Source of the DNA: Deltaproteobacteria bacterium | GTDB lineage: Bacteria > Myxococcota_A > Polyangia > Nannocystales > Nannocystaceae | NCBI GenBank assembly: GCA_016709225.1 | Contig: JADJEE010000001.1 | Span: 2,666,001-2,730,000 of the forward strand | DNA: 64,000 nucleotides | Reading direction: 5' to 3' | Shown here: positions 8,480 through 19,840 of the stretch, piece by piece | Position numbering within the stretch: position 1 is the stretch's first letter | Layout: each line of letters opens with the position of its first letter | Translations under genes and position numbers: made by a program | Notes under the pieces: model-generated | What the model was told of the DNA's origin: nothing | Database searches by the model: none | Seen by the model: the letters and a program-made list of their open reading frames with translations, nothing else

Positions 8480-10297
8480 ATGACCCGCCTGTCCCGCCTG
8501 CGCACCGCCGCCCTGCCCTTCGTCGCCCGCAGCCTCCGCGGCGCGCGAGCCCGCCGCACGGCGGTGCTGGCCCTCGTGCTCGCGGTGCTGAGCGTCGCCG
8601 CCGGCCTCGCGCTCGCGCGCGGTGCCGGGCCGCTCGAGCGTGCCGCCCGCGTCGGCCTCGACCTCGAGGCACCGCGCGGGCTGCAGGAGTTCACCGGCTT
8701 CGCGCTGGTCGCCGACGACGACGTGACCTACGAGCTGGCGCTGCGCGAGCGCGAGGCGCTGCGCGAGTTCAAGGCCCTCGACGACCCCCGCGCCGAGCGG
8801 CCGCGGCTGCCACTGTTCGCGCCGCGCATCGAGCAGGCCGGACGCCTGCTGGTGGGGGCCAGCCGAACCGCGTGCATCGATCACTGCGCGGCGATCCACG
8901 GCAAGCTCGCCGAGCGGGCGCGTCGCGAAGGCCCCCACCTCGCCGGCAGCTTCGCCCACGCCGCGCGATCGTTCGACTGGAACGACGCCAACCACGTCGC
9001 CGCGCTCACCGCCGTGCTCGACGCCGAGATGATCCCCAACGTGGTCCGCTACGCCTCACCACTCGATGCCGCGGCCAGCATCGCGGTGACCGGCGCGGTT
9101 GCGGCGTTGGTGTTGATGCTGCTGCTGGTGGTGGTGGGACCGGTGATGGTCGGCATCACGGTCGCATCCGAGGTGCACGAGAACACCCTCCTGCCGCTCA
9201 GTGGCACCGCGCTGCGCAGCCGCGAGATTGCGTTGGGCCTCACCGCGGGCGCGCTGGCGCCGATCCTCCTCACCGCGTTGCCGCTGTCGGTGGTGACCGT
9301 GGGCGCTTGCATCGCGACCGGCAGTGTCGCGTCGACGCTGGTGTTCTTCGGGCTGCTGCTGTTGAGCGCGTGGGCGCTGTCGATGCTCGCGTTGGTGGTG
9401 GGGCTCCACGGCGGCCGCAAGCGCGGGCCCGGTGCGATCGGCATCGCACTGCTGGCGCTGCTGGGTTCGTGGGCGTTCGTCGGCGTGCCGCTGGGGCTCG
9501 CCGACGTCGGTCGCGGCGAGCTGGCCGCGATGACGGTGCTGCCGAGCGGCGCGATGATCCACGCGCTCGCCGAGGGCTTGCTCGCCGGCCTCGGCCATCC
9601 GCGCTCCCACGTGATCGCGCTGCGCCTGCCCTGGCACATCCTCGCCGGCGCTGCGGCCATGCTGGTGGTCGGCGCGCTCGCGATGCTGGCGGCCGAGCGT
9701 CGCGTGCCCGGTCGCTTCGTGCCGGCGCTGCGCCGCGTCGAGGCGCTGGCGGGCGCGGCGGTGCTGTCGGGCCTGACGCTGCTGGCGGCCTACGACGTCG
9801 CTGGCTGGAAGGCGCTGGCGGCGAGCCTCGGCGCCGTCACGATGCCGTTCATGGTGTTGTTGATGGCTCGCGTGCCCACCGGCAACGCTCCGGCGGGTCG
9901 CGTCGTGGTGCCAGTCGGCGCGTTGCTGGCCGAGTTCGGCGGCTGGATCGCCGTGCACGTCGGGCTCGCGCTGTGGATGCTCGAGCTCGACGACCTCGTC
10001 CTGCGGCCAACGGCTCTGGCCTACCTGGGCTGGGCGCTGTTGGTCGCGGCGCTGGTCGCCTTGCGCGTGGTCGCGGCCGCGGCCAGCACCGCCGCGACGG
10101 TGTTCGCGGGCACGGCGTTCGTGACCGCCATCGCCGCCTTCGGCATGGGCATCGCGAGCCTGCCGCGACGCTACGCCTTCGAGCCCGCGAGTGTCGGCGT
10201 GGGCTGGCTCGCGATCGAGCTGCTGTGCGCCGTCGCGATCCCGGCGTTGTTGCTGCGACCGTTGCGGGCCGCACGGCCGCCGGCCCCGCGGGGTTGA
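8480..10297 (+). CDS. ABC-2 type permease subunit, 605 aa
   Basis: This is an integral membrane protein with a cytoplasmic N-terminus and a first helix near residues 28-50. A soluble loop of about 160 residues contains a Cys pair (TACIDHC). Roughly eleven further hydrophobic helices run from residue 195 to the end. The layout fits an ABC-2 exporter permease with an extracytoplasmic loop. The ATG at 8480 has a strong GGAGG ribosome binding site 7 nt upstream. It follows its ATPase by 27 bp. Sequence similarity to named permeases is too low to name a substrate. Confidence 0.85.
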   Translation: MTRLSRLRTAALPFVARSLRGARARRTAVLALVLAVLSVAAGLALARGAGPLERAARVGLDLEAPRGLQEFTGFALVADDDVTYELALREREALREFKALDDPRAERPRLPLFAPRIEQAGRLLVGASRTACIDHCAAIHGKLAERARREGPHLAGSFAHAARSFDWNDANHVAALTAVLDAEMIPNVVRYASPLDAAASIAVTGAVAALVLMLLLVVVGPVMVGITVASEVHENTLLPLSGTALRSREIALGLTAGALAPILLTALPLSVVTVGACIATGSVASTLVFFGLLLLSAWALSMLALVVGLHGGRKRGPGAIGIALLALLGSWAFVGVPLGLADVGRGELAAMTVLPSGAMIHALAEGLLAGLGHPRSHVIALRLPWHILAGAAAMLVVGALAMLAAERRVPGRFVPALRRVEALAGAAVLSGLTLLAAYDVAGWKALAASLGAVTMPFMVLLMARVPTGNAPAGRVVVPVGALLAEFGGWIAVHVGLALWMLELDDLVLRPTALAYLGWALLVAALVALRVVAAAASTAATVFAGTAFVTAIAAFGMGIASLPRRYAFEPASVGVGWLAIELLCAVAIPALLLRPLRAARPPAPRG

Positions 10298-10352
10298 AGG
10301 GGCGCACACGCGCCGTCCGCCCCGCGTGTTGCTGGGTTCCACCGCGGACTGC

Positions 10353-10358
10353 TAGGCT
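10353..10358 (+). promoter_or_regulatory. Putative extended -10 (TAGGCT)
   Basis: TAGGCT within TGCTAGGCT ends 10 nt before the ATG at 10369. It would drive the small lipoprotein and the hydratase as one short-leader transcript. Confidence 0.45.
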
Positions 10359-10368
10359 GGGCGTCGTC

Positions 10369-10821
10369 ATGGTCGTCGCGCGTGGTTCGTGGTTGTGCAT
10401 CGCAATGCTGGGATCGTTGCTCGGGGCCAGCGCGTGCACGTGCTCGACCCCCGACGGCAGTGCCGACGCGGCCAAGCCCCAGGCCGCCGCAGTGGCACCG
10501 GCCCCCGAGGCCAAGGCGCCGACCGAGGCCCCGGCGATCCCAGAGCTGAGCGAAGAAGACCGCCGCTTGATCGCCGCGGACCCGAAGGACCTGAGCCCCG
10601 ACGATCGTCGCAAGCGCGCCTACGCCCTGCGCCGCAAGATCATGCAGAACCCCGACTCGCCGGCTGCACGCACCCTCGAGGATCTGCGCAAGGCCGCCGA
10701 CGAGGGCACCATTCAACCCCCCGGCGCCGGTCCGCACTTCGAGGTGCGACGCACCGCCGACGCCACGCCACCGTCGGCGCCGCCCGCCGGCACGCGCACC
10801 GACGCCCCGCCCCCACCGTGA
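10369..10821 (+). CDS. Small hypothetical lipoprotein, 150 aa
   Basis: A signal peptide ends with the lipobox GASAC. An Ala/Pro-rich tether follows, then a charged helical segment (about residues 58-105) with the pattern LSEEDRRLIAADPKDL and LSPDDRRKRAYALRRK, and a Pro-rich tail. No enzyme motif was found. The central part looks like a short helical domain that could bind a partner. Its TGA overlaps the GTG of the hydratase gene by 4 bp, so translation is probably coupled. No family was recognised. Confidence 0.8.
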   Translation: MVVARGSWLCIAMLGSLLGASACTCSTPDGSADAAKPQAAAVAPAPEAKAPTEAPAIPELSEEDRRLIAADPKDLSPDDRRKRAYALRRKIMQNPDSPAARTLEDLRKAADEGTIQPPGAGPHFEVRRTADATPPSAPPAGTRTDAPPPP

Positions 10822-12053
10822 GCGCGCCCGGGATCCGCGAGCACGTGCTCGCGTCCGGCGTGCTCGCATGGGAGCTCTGCGATCCCGCGCGACGCAACCC
10901 GGTCGGACCCGCGACGCTCGCGTGGATCTGCGAGCGCGCGTCGACGCTGCGCGGCGAGGTCGTGCTGCTGCGCGCGCAGGGGCACGAGGTGTTCTGCTCC
11001 GGCTTCGATCTCGAGGCGCTGGCGGCGAGCGCCCACGCCCACGCCACCGCGTTCCCCGACGCGCCGCTCGGCGCGGCGATCGCAGCGATGCGCGAGGCCG
11101 ACGCCACGTTCGTCGCCGAGCTCGACGGCCACGCCGTCGGCGCGGGGGTCGAGCTCGCGTGCGCATGCGACTTCCGCATCGCGCGGCGCGGCATGACCTT
11201 CGAGATCCCCGCGGCGCGTCTGGGCGTGGTCTACCGGGCCGAAGGGCTCGCGTTGCTCGAGCACGTGTTCGGTGCCACGTCGACCCGACAGATGGTGCTG
11301 CTCGGCGCGCGCATCGACGCCGACGCGGCGCTTCGACACGGTGCGGTCGATCGCGTGGTCGCGGCCGACGAGCTCGCGGACGCGGTCGGCGAGCTGGTCG
11401 CCGCACTGACCCGCAGCGACCCCGATGCACTGCGGGGCAATCGCGACCGTCTGCGACAGCACGCGGGCACCAGCGTGGTCCCCGACCGGCGCCACGACGA
11501 GCGCCGTGCGAACGCCTTCGCTCGCGCGGGCGCACGCCTGCGCGCGACCCTTCCCAAGGCCGCCGCCACGGGACTACCCTTGCCGACCATGGCCATCAAG
11601 GACGAGTTCGAGGCGCGCACCAAGCAGGCCCGACGCGATCGCGACGAGAAGACGCTCAACGTCATCGGCATGCTCAAGAACAAGGTGCTGATGGAGCTCA
11701 AGTCCGGCTCGGGCGCCAGCGAGACCGACGAGCTGTGGCTCTCGGTGATCTCGAGCTACGTCAAGCAGCTGCGCAAGTCGATCCCCGAGTTCGAGAAGGC
11801 CGGCGACCGCGGCAAGCAGGCGCTCGAAGAGGTCGCGTTCGAGGTCGCCTTCTGCGAGCAGTTCCTGCCCAAGCGACTCGGTGAGCCCGAGACCGAGGCG
11901 ATCGTGCGGCGCATCGTCGCCGAGCACGAGCTCGCCGCGCAGGGCCCCAAGGCCACCGGCAAGCTGATGGGCCTGCTCATGAAGCAACACCGCGACGAGC
12001 TCGACGGCGAGATCACCAAGGTCGTGGTCGCGCGCGTGCTCGGCGGCGGCTGA
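10818..12053 (+). CDS. Enoyl-CoA hydratase/isomerase-like protein reading in frame into a YqeY domain, 411 aa
   Basis: Residues 1-250 are a crotonase-fold domain. The CoA-binding and oxyanion-hole strands are visible (EVFCSGFDLEAL and DGHAVGAGVELACACDFRIA). The typical acid residues of true hydratases are not obvious, so the exact reaction is open. No stop codon follows the crotonase domain; the frame continues through a complete YqeY/GatB-like domain (residues 258-411). Either this is a real fusion, or the YqeY part is also or only translated from ATG 11589. The GTG start overlaps the upstream lipoprotein stop by 4 bp. Confidence 0.75.
   Translation: MSAPGIREHVLASGVLAWELCDPARRNPVGPATLAWICERASTLRGEVVLLRAQGHEVFCSGFDLEALAASAHAHATAFPDAPLGAAIAAMREADATFVAELDGHAVGAGVELACACDFRIARRGMTFEIPAARLGVVYRAEGLALLEHVFGATSTRQMVLLGARIDADAALRHGAVDRVVAADELADAVGELVAALTRSDPDALRGNRDRLRQHAGTSVVPDRRHDERRANAFARAGARLRATLPKAAATGLPLPTMAIKDEFEARTKQARRDRDEKTLNVIGMLKNKVLMELKSGSGASETDELWLSVISSYVKQLRKSIPEFEKAGDRGKQALEEVAFEVAFCEQFLPKRLGEPETEAIVRRIVAEHELAAQGPKATGKLMGLLMKQHRDELDGEITKVVVARVLGGG
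11575..11580 (+). promoter_or_regulatory. Putative internal -10 (TACCCT) before the YqeY domain
   Basis: TACCCT ends 8 nt before ATG 11589, the spacing seen at other starts in this window. It supports separate transcription of the YqeY part from inside the longer open frame. Confidence 0.35.
11589..12053 (+). CDS. yqeY: GatB/YqeY-domain protein, 154 aa (possible independent product)
   Basis: Read from ATG 11589, the product has the normal length and layout of free-standing YqeY proteins. It begins with a helical segment (IKDEFEARTKQARRDRDEKTLNVIGMLKN) and ends with the GatB/YqeY tail (EHELAAQGPKATGKLMGLLMKQH). The family shares a domain with the tRNA-dependent amidotransferase GatB; its own role is unclear. 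The same residues are the C-terminus of the longer hydratase frame. The -10-like TACCCT just upstream and the family's normal free-standing form favour an independent protein, but the missing stop between them is unexplained. Confidence 0.7.
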   Translation: MAIKDEFEARTKQARRDRDEKTLNVIGMLKNKVLMELKSGSGASETDELWLSVISSYVKQLRKSIPEFEKAGDRGKQALEEVAFEVAFCEQFLPKRLGEPETEAIVRRIVAEHELAAQGPKATGKLMGLLMKQHRDELDGEITKVVVARVLGGG

Positions 12054-12076
12054 GCGCAGCGACGCCCCGACGCGGG

Positions 12077-13180
12077 TCAGCCCTCGTCGGGAATCGCGAT
12101 CGGGCTGCGTGCGCGCCAGTCGGGATCGACCTCGGCCGAGAGATCGCGACCGCCGTGCGTGTTCCACCACAGGACGTCGCGCGGGCGGCCGCGGTGGGCC
12201 CCCTCGATGCGCTGCAGCGCGGCGAGGCACTTCGCGGTGTACGTGGTCTCGAGCCGCAGTCCGTGCTCGCGCGCCAGCGACTCCGCGGCGATCGCCTGTG
12301 GCGTCGGCACGCCATAGCCGCCGCCGACTTCGTGGTGATCGATCGCGATGCCGATGCCGCACTCGCGCAGCCATCCGGCGGCCGAGCCCCGCTGCGCCTC
12401 GGGCAGACCGCGGCGACGCAGCTCCTCGTGGGCGGCACCGATCATGCGGCCGAACATCACGCGGTTGAAGGCCCACGCCTCGACCGACGAGACCAGCTGC
12501 AAGGTGACCGGCAGCCCCGCGAGCGCGCAGCCCAGCGCGAGCCCGGCGCAGGTCCCGGCCGAGCCCGCCGTCACGTAGATCACCTCGGGACGCGGCAGCA
12601 CCCCGGCGTCGATCTGCGCCCGCAGCTCGAGCGCGGCCTCGACGAATCCGAAGCAACCGAGCGCCGTGCTGGCGCCGGCGGGCATCTGCACGCCGAGGAT
12701 CGGCGGTCGCCGCCACAGCCGATAGGCCAACCACGCCCACGGCAGCCGCGCGCGCGTCGTCACCGGCCACAGCCGCGTGCCGCTCGACACCAGCACCGCG
12801 AAGTTGCGTCGTACGTGCGGTGTCCAGGTCTGCTCGAACACCAGCGCATGCAGCTCGCGCTGCAGCGGTCGCAGGAACAACGCCAGCGCCAGCAGGTGAT
12901 GGCTGCCGGTGCCGCCGACCGAGAGAATCGGTCGCCCGTCGTCGTAGGGCGCATTGGCCAGCACCCACTGCAGCTTGCGGACCTTGCCGCCGCCGTAGAT
13001 CGGGCTGCTGGCATCGTCGCGCTTGATCCACACGCGCGTGCCCGGAGCGTCGAGCCACGCTGCGCGCTCGACCGGCGTCGGCGCGTCGACCCAGTCGTAG
13101 CGCCGCAGATCACCGGCATCGGCGAGGCGCGACGCGAGCGGCCCCGCTGCGGGTCCGGCGGCATGTCGAGCAATCGTCAT
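12077..13180 (-). CDS. PLP-dependent enzyme, D-cysteine desulfhydrase/ACC deaminase-like, 367 aa
   Basis: The protein belongs to fold-type II PLP enzymes. The N-terminal motif around IKRDDASSPIYGGGKVRKLQ contains the cofactor-binding lysine in GGGKVRKL (about residue 62). GGTGSHHLLA then binds the cofactor phosphate or substrate carboxylate, and TAGSAGTCAGLALG forms the glycine-rich phosphate loop. The closest relatives are 1-aminocyclopropane-1-carboxylate deaminases and D-cysteine desulfhydrases; substrate specificity cannot be read from the sequence. ATG 13180 gives the usual length. A TGCTATGGC motif lies 14 nt upstream. It ends 23 bp from the convergent hydratase/YqeY frame. Confidence 0.88.
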   Translation of the reverse strand: MTIARHAAGPAAGPLASRLADAGDLRRYDWVDAPTPVERAAWLDAPGTRVWIKRDDASSPIYGGGKVRKLQWVLANAPYDDGRPILSVGGTGSHHLLALALFLRPLQRELHALVFEQTWTPHVRRNFAVLVSSGTRLWPVTTRARLPWAWLAYRLWRRPPILGVQMPAGASTALGCFGFVEAALELRAQIDAGVLPRPEVIYVTAGSAGTCAGLALGCALAGLPVTLQLVSSVEAWAFNRVMFGRMIGAAHEELRRRGLPEAQRGSAAGWLRECGIGIAIDHHEVGGGYGVPTPQAIAAESLAREHGLRLETTYTAKCLAALQRIEGAHRGRPRDVLWWNTHGGRDLSAEVDPDWRARSPIAIPDEG

Positions 13181-13194
13181 GTTCGCGGGCGCCA

Positions 13195-13203
13195 GCCATA
13201 GCA
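13195..13203 (-). promoter_or_regulatory. Putative extended -10 (TGCTATGGC) of the PLP enzyme
   Basis: The minus-strand TATGGC hexamer lies 14 nt upstream of ATG 13180. The rest of the 315-bp divergent gap up to 13495 holds no gene, repeat or structure that was recognised, apart from the -10 of the plus-strand gene. Confidence 0.4.
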
Positions 13204-13480
13204 CGCACGCACGGACTCGGGGTGGCGGCCGCACGCGCCCACGCGAGGGTGCGGCCGGGCCGGACCGGCGTCCGACGCCGCCGCGAGCTCGCCACGGCGT
13301 GCTCGCGCGCGGGCCGGCCGCAGCGCCCCGAACACGGCCGGGCGTGACGGATTGCCAGCGGTTGTCGCGGTGCTGGCGGTCGTTCCAGCGTCACGGGACA
13401 GGCCGCGTCGCGTGTCGCCGCAGGTCGATGTGGCCCCCGTCGATTGCCCAAGGCACGGCGCGAGGCGATAGTGCGTGTGC

Positions 13481-13486
13481 TAAGGT
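13481..13486 (+). promoter_or_regulatory. Putative extended -10 (TAAGGT) of the zinc-ribbon protein
   Basis: TAAGGT within GTGCTAAGGT ends 9 nt before GTG 13496, which supports that start and a nearly leaderless mRNA. Confidence 0.45.
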
Positions 13487-13495
13487 CGAATCGTC

Positions 13496-15133
<1,638 letters not shown>

Positions 15134-15146
15134 ACCGCGTGCCCAA

Positions 15147-15165
15147 GCCGCAGCGCGCGCGAAGG

Positions 15166-15183
<18 letters not shown>
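15147..15183. terminator. Interrupted hairpin between convergent genes
   Basis: GCCGC (15147-15151) pairs with GCGGC (15179-15183), and CGCGC (15154-15158) pairs with GCGCG (15171-15175). The loop includes the stop codon of the ABC-F gene. No U-tract follows. Confidence 0.3.
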
Positions 15184-17190
<2,007 letters not shown>

Positions 17191-17302
17191 GACGACGTGT
17201 GCCGCCGCCGCGCGTGCGCGACGACCCGAGGACCCTTTCTGCCTGCGCGAGCTATCATGACGCGCGGCGTGGGGTCAAACCCGCCGCGGGCACGGTCGTT
17301 GC

Positions 17303-17308
17303 TAAGCT
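17303..17308 (+). promoter_or_regulatory. Putative extended -10 (TAAGCT)
   Basis: TAAGCT within TTGCTAAGCT ends 11 nt before ATG 17320. Confidence 0.45.
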
Positions 17309-17319
17309 AGTGGCCCGCG

Positions 17320-17874
17320 ATGAGCGAATCCGAAGCCGAACCCGCGCCTGCGGCCCCTGCAGCGCACGCGCCCGCGCCGGCGCCCGCGCTGGATCCCGAG
17401 CTGCTCGAGCGCCTGCGTCGCGGTGTGCCGCTGTCGCTCGGCGAGCGCGGCACCTGGTCGTTCGACGGCGAGCCGGTCACGCACCCGGGGGTCGCGCGCG
17501 CGCTCACCGAGGGGCTCGATCTCTCCGACGGTGGTGAGCCCATCGTCGCGCTCGGCGCCCAGTGGTGCTACGTGACCATCGTCGACACGCCGCTGCGCGT
17601 GCTCGCCGTCGATGGTGACGCCGCGGGTCTGTGGCTGCGACTCGACGATGGTCGCCGCGTTGCGCTCGATGCCAGCACCCTCGTCGAAGACGAGGGTCGG
17701 GGGCTGCGCGCGACGGTGCCCTCGCGCGCGCACGGCCGACCGCTGGCCGCTCGCTTCACCAACCGGGCGCAAGCCGACCTCGCACCGTTGCTCGGCTGGG
17801 ACGACGCACGCGATCGGCCGCTGCTGCGGCAAGGTGGCGTCGAGCACCTGATCCCGCGCAGCGCCCCGCCTTGA
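17320..17874 (+). CDS. DUF1285-like hypothetical protein, 184 aa
   Basis: After an Ala/Pro-rich start, the protein has the pattern LSLGERGTWSFDGEPVTHPGV followed by strands ending YVTIVDTPLRVLAVD. This resembles the DUF1285 family, small soluble proteins common in Proteobacteria with the motif of a ribbon followed by VEDAPF. The match is by eye and only moderate. There is no signal peptide, so it is probably cytoplasmic. It stands alone between the divergent ABC-F gene and a convergent methyltransferase, with its own short-leader promoter. Confidence 0.72.
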   Translation: MSESEAEPAPAAPAAHAPAPAPALDPELLERLRRGVPLSLGERGTWSFDGEPVTHPGVARALTEGLDLSDGGEPIVALGAQWCYVTIVDTPLRVLAVDGDAAGLWLRLDDGRRVALDASTLVEDEGRGLRATVPSRAHGRPLAARFTNRAQADLAPLLGWDDARDRPLLRQGGVEHLIPRSAPP

Positions 17875-17876
17875 CC

Positions 17877-17893
17877 GACGGCCCGCCGCCGTC
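17877..17893. terminator. Short hairpin at convergent gene ends
   Basis: GACGGC pairs with GCCGTC across a 5-nt loop, between the stop of the plus gene (17874) and the stop of the methyltransferase (17892). There is no U-tract. Confidence 0.3.
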
Positions 17894-19358
17894 ACGGCTC
17901 GTGCAGGAGTCGTGCGTCGACGCTCGCCCGCGCACCGTCGCGGGCCCATGTCAGCCACACGCGGAGGCGACGCAGCTCGAGGTCGACCAGCTGCAGCCAC
18001 ACCTGCCCGTGCGCGCCCGCGGGCAGCTCGACCCGCCGGTCGATCGCCCGCTCGGGGCTGGCCTGTCGTAGCTGCTGCGGCCGCATCACCGACGGATCGG
18101 CGTCGGCATCGACCGCCAGCTCGAGCAGCGGATCGGCACCGCGCTCGAGCAGCGAACGCACCGGCGCGGTCGCTGTCGCGCTCGGCCGCAGCGACACCAG
18201 CGTGAGCACCAGGGTCTGGCCGGTGAGCTCGACGTCGAGCTCGAGCTGCGGCACGTCGTCGTGGTCCGGCGCACGCAGCTGCCAGCGCGTGCCCCTTCCG
18301 ACCCGCACGACCTGCAGCGGCCACTGCCGCGAGGCAACGTCGCCGGGGCGCGCCGGCTCGGCACGGCCATGCGACCACGCCGCCCCCGCGTGCTCGCGCA
18401 GCAGGCGTGCACGGGCCAGCTGGATCGCCGCGTCGCCGCGATCGCAGGCGAGGAAGCGCCGGCCCATCGCGAGCGCGACCGCGGCGGTCGTGCCGGCGCC
18501 GCAGAACGGATCCGCCACCAGATCGCCCTCCGAGGACGACGCCGCCAGCACGCGCCGGAGCACGCTCTCGTTCTTCTGTGTCGCGTAGCCGGTCTTCTCC
18601 CGGGAGAAGCTCTTGATCTGGATCGAGTCGAGCGCGTCGCGGCCGACCAGCGCGAGGTCGGCGGGCCCGGCGTTCCACACGTCGTCGACGGCGATGCCCG
18701 GCGCCTTGGCGGGCGCGCCCGATCGCCGCGCGTAGCCGGGCGGGTGCGGCACGTAGACCTTGTTGAAGCGCATGCGCGCGGGGTCCTTCACGTAGAACAA
18801 GATGGTGTCGTGATTGCGGATCCAGTTGCGTGCGACGGTCTTGAAGCCCGACACCCAGCCGATGCGCCACACGATCTCGCGCTGGAAGCTCGCGGGCCCG
18901 AAGACCTCGTCGAGCAGCAGCTTCACGGCGTGGGCGACGGTCGGATCCACGTGGACGTAGAGGCTGCCGTGGGCGGCCAGCAGCGCGTGGATGCGTTCGA
19001 GCCGGGGCGCGAGCATCGACAGATAGCCCCCGCCGGTCGGCCAGCGATCATCGAAGGCGGGGATCCGTAGCACCGTCTTGTCGTCGCCGGGCACGTGCAC
19101 CCGCGCGACGACGTCGAAGGAGGTGCCGATCGCGAACGGCAGATCGATGTAGACCAGGTCGACGCGGCCGCGATGCTGCTCCAGCCACGCATCGAGGATG
19201 CCGAGGTTATCGCCGGCGACCAGCTCGCCCCGACACGGGGCCGCTCGCGGCCCGTGTCGCTCGCTCGTGCGCCACGGGCTCGGCGCGACGGGTACGACCA
19301 CGCGTCGCCCGTCCGCGTCGTACTTGCCGGGCCACACCAGCTCGATGCCGTCGCCCAC
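17892..19358 (-). CDS. Site-specific DNA methyltransferase, beta-class, 488 aa
   Basis: The catalytic motif IV is VYIDLPF, a variant of DPPY/F in which the first proline is leucine. Motif I is ADPFCGAGTTAAVA near residue 295. The motif order (IV before I) is that of beta-class N4/N6 amino-methyltransferases such as type III Mod subunits. The segment NWIRNHDTILFYVKD matches the Mod target region. The last 170 or so residues are a separate unrecognised domain. No endonuclease gene is nearby, so it appears to be an orphan methylase. GTG 19358 was chosen because GAAGG lies upstream and the cytochrome gene stops 11 nt earlier, making a two-gene operon. Confidence 0.85.
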   Translation of the reverse strand: MGDGIELVWPGKYDADGRRVVVPVAPSPWRTSERHGPRAAPCRGELVAGDNLGILDAWLEQHRGRVDLVYIDLPFAIGTSFDVVARVHVPGDDKTVLRIPAFDDRWPTGGGYLSMLAPRLERIHALLAAHGSLYVHVDPTVAHAVKLLLDEVFGPASFQREIVWRIGWVSGFKTVARNWIRNHDTILFYVKDPARMRFNKVYVPHPPGYARRSGAPAKAPGIAVDDVWNAGPADLALVGRDALDSIQIKSFSREKTGYATQKNESVLRRVLAASSSEGDLVADPFCGAGTTAAVALAMGRRFLACDRGDAAIQLARARLLREHAGAAWSHGRAEPARPGDVASRQWPLQVVRVGRGTRWQLRAPDHDDVPQLELDVELTGQTLVLTLVSLRPSATATAPVRSLLERGADPLLELAVDADADPSVMRPQQLRQASPERAIDRRVELPAGAHGQVWLQLVDLELRRLRVWLTWARDGARASVDARLLHEP

Positions 19359-19368
19359 GAGCCGGCCT

Positions 19369-19764
19369 TCAGGGCGCAGCGCGGCCGGCCGGCTTGGCGT
19401 GGGTGCCACGCGAGCCCGACAGGCTGCGCACGTAGGCCACCAATACCTGCAGCGAGGCCTCGGTGAACTGATCGCGGAACGCCGGCATCGCCGGCTCACG
19501 GCCCATGCGGATCGTCATCTCGATCGACTCGTCGCTGAGGTTGTCGACGATGCGACGATCCGAGAGGTTGCGCGCCTGCGGCTGCTCGGGCACCGGCCGG
19601 CCGTCGACACCGTGGCAGCGGGCGCAGTAGTGCTCGTAGAGCTGCTGCCCCGAGAGCTCGTGCACGGGGCCAGCCTGCTCGGCGCAGCCCGTGGCGTGGG
19701 CGAGCACCACGGCGACGCCCGCGGCGACGAGGCCGGACCGGACGCGCGTGACGATGCGCTGCAT
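19369..19764 (-). CDS. Small c-type cytochrome lipoprotein, 131 aa
   Basis: A signal peptide ends with lipobox HATGC (Cys 27). The heme-binding CARCH is at residues 47-51, and the likely axial ligand Met 93 sits in PAMPAF. This is a single-domain class I cytochrome c with the usual C-terminal helix (TEASLQVLVAYVRSL). It probably carries electrons in the periplasm while tethered by lipid. ATG 19764 is favoured because TGCTACGTG ends just upstream; longer starts would bury the signal peptide. The methyltransferase gene follows 11 nt after the stop, with no evident functional link. Confidence 0.9.
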   Translation of the reverse strand: MQRIVTRVRSGLVAAGVAVVLAHATGCAEQAGPVHELSGQQLYEHYCARCHGVDGRPVPEQPQARNLSDRRIVDNLSDESIEMTIRMGREPAMPAFRDQFTEASLQVLVAYVRSLSGSRGTHAKPAGRAAP

Positions 19765-19771
19765 GCAGCAA

Positions 19772-19780
19772 CACGTAGCA
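19772..19780 (-). promoter_or_regulatory. Putative extended -10 (TGCTACGTG)
   Basis: The TACGTG hexamer ends 7 nt before ATG 19764 of the cytochrome gene on the minus strand. Confidence 0.45.
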
Positions 19781-19840
19781 CGCGGGCGACGGCCGCGGCC
19801 AGGGCATCGCAGCGTCCGCGCGCGCGGATGCGCAGGCGGA

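Noticed and set aside
17892..19358. Complete restriction-modification system
   Set aside because: Neighbouring genes are a cytochrome and a DUF1285-like protein; no endonuclease or helicase subunit was seen.
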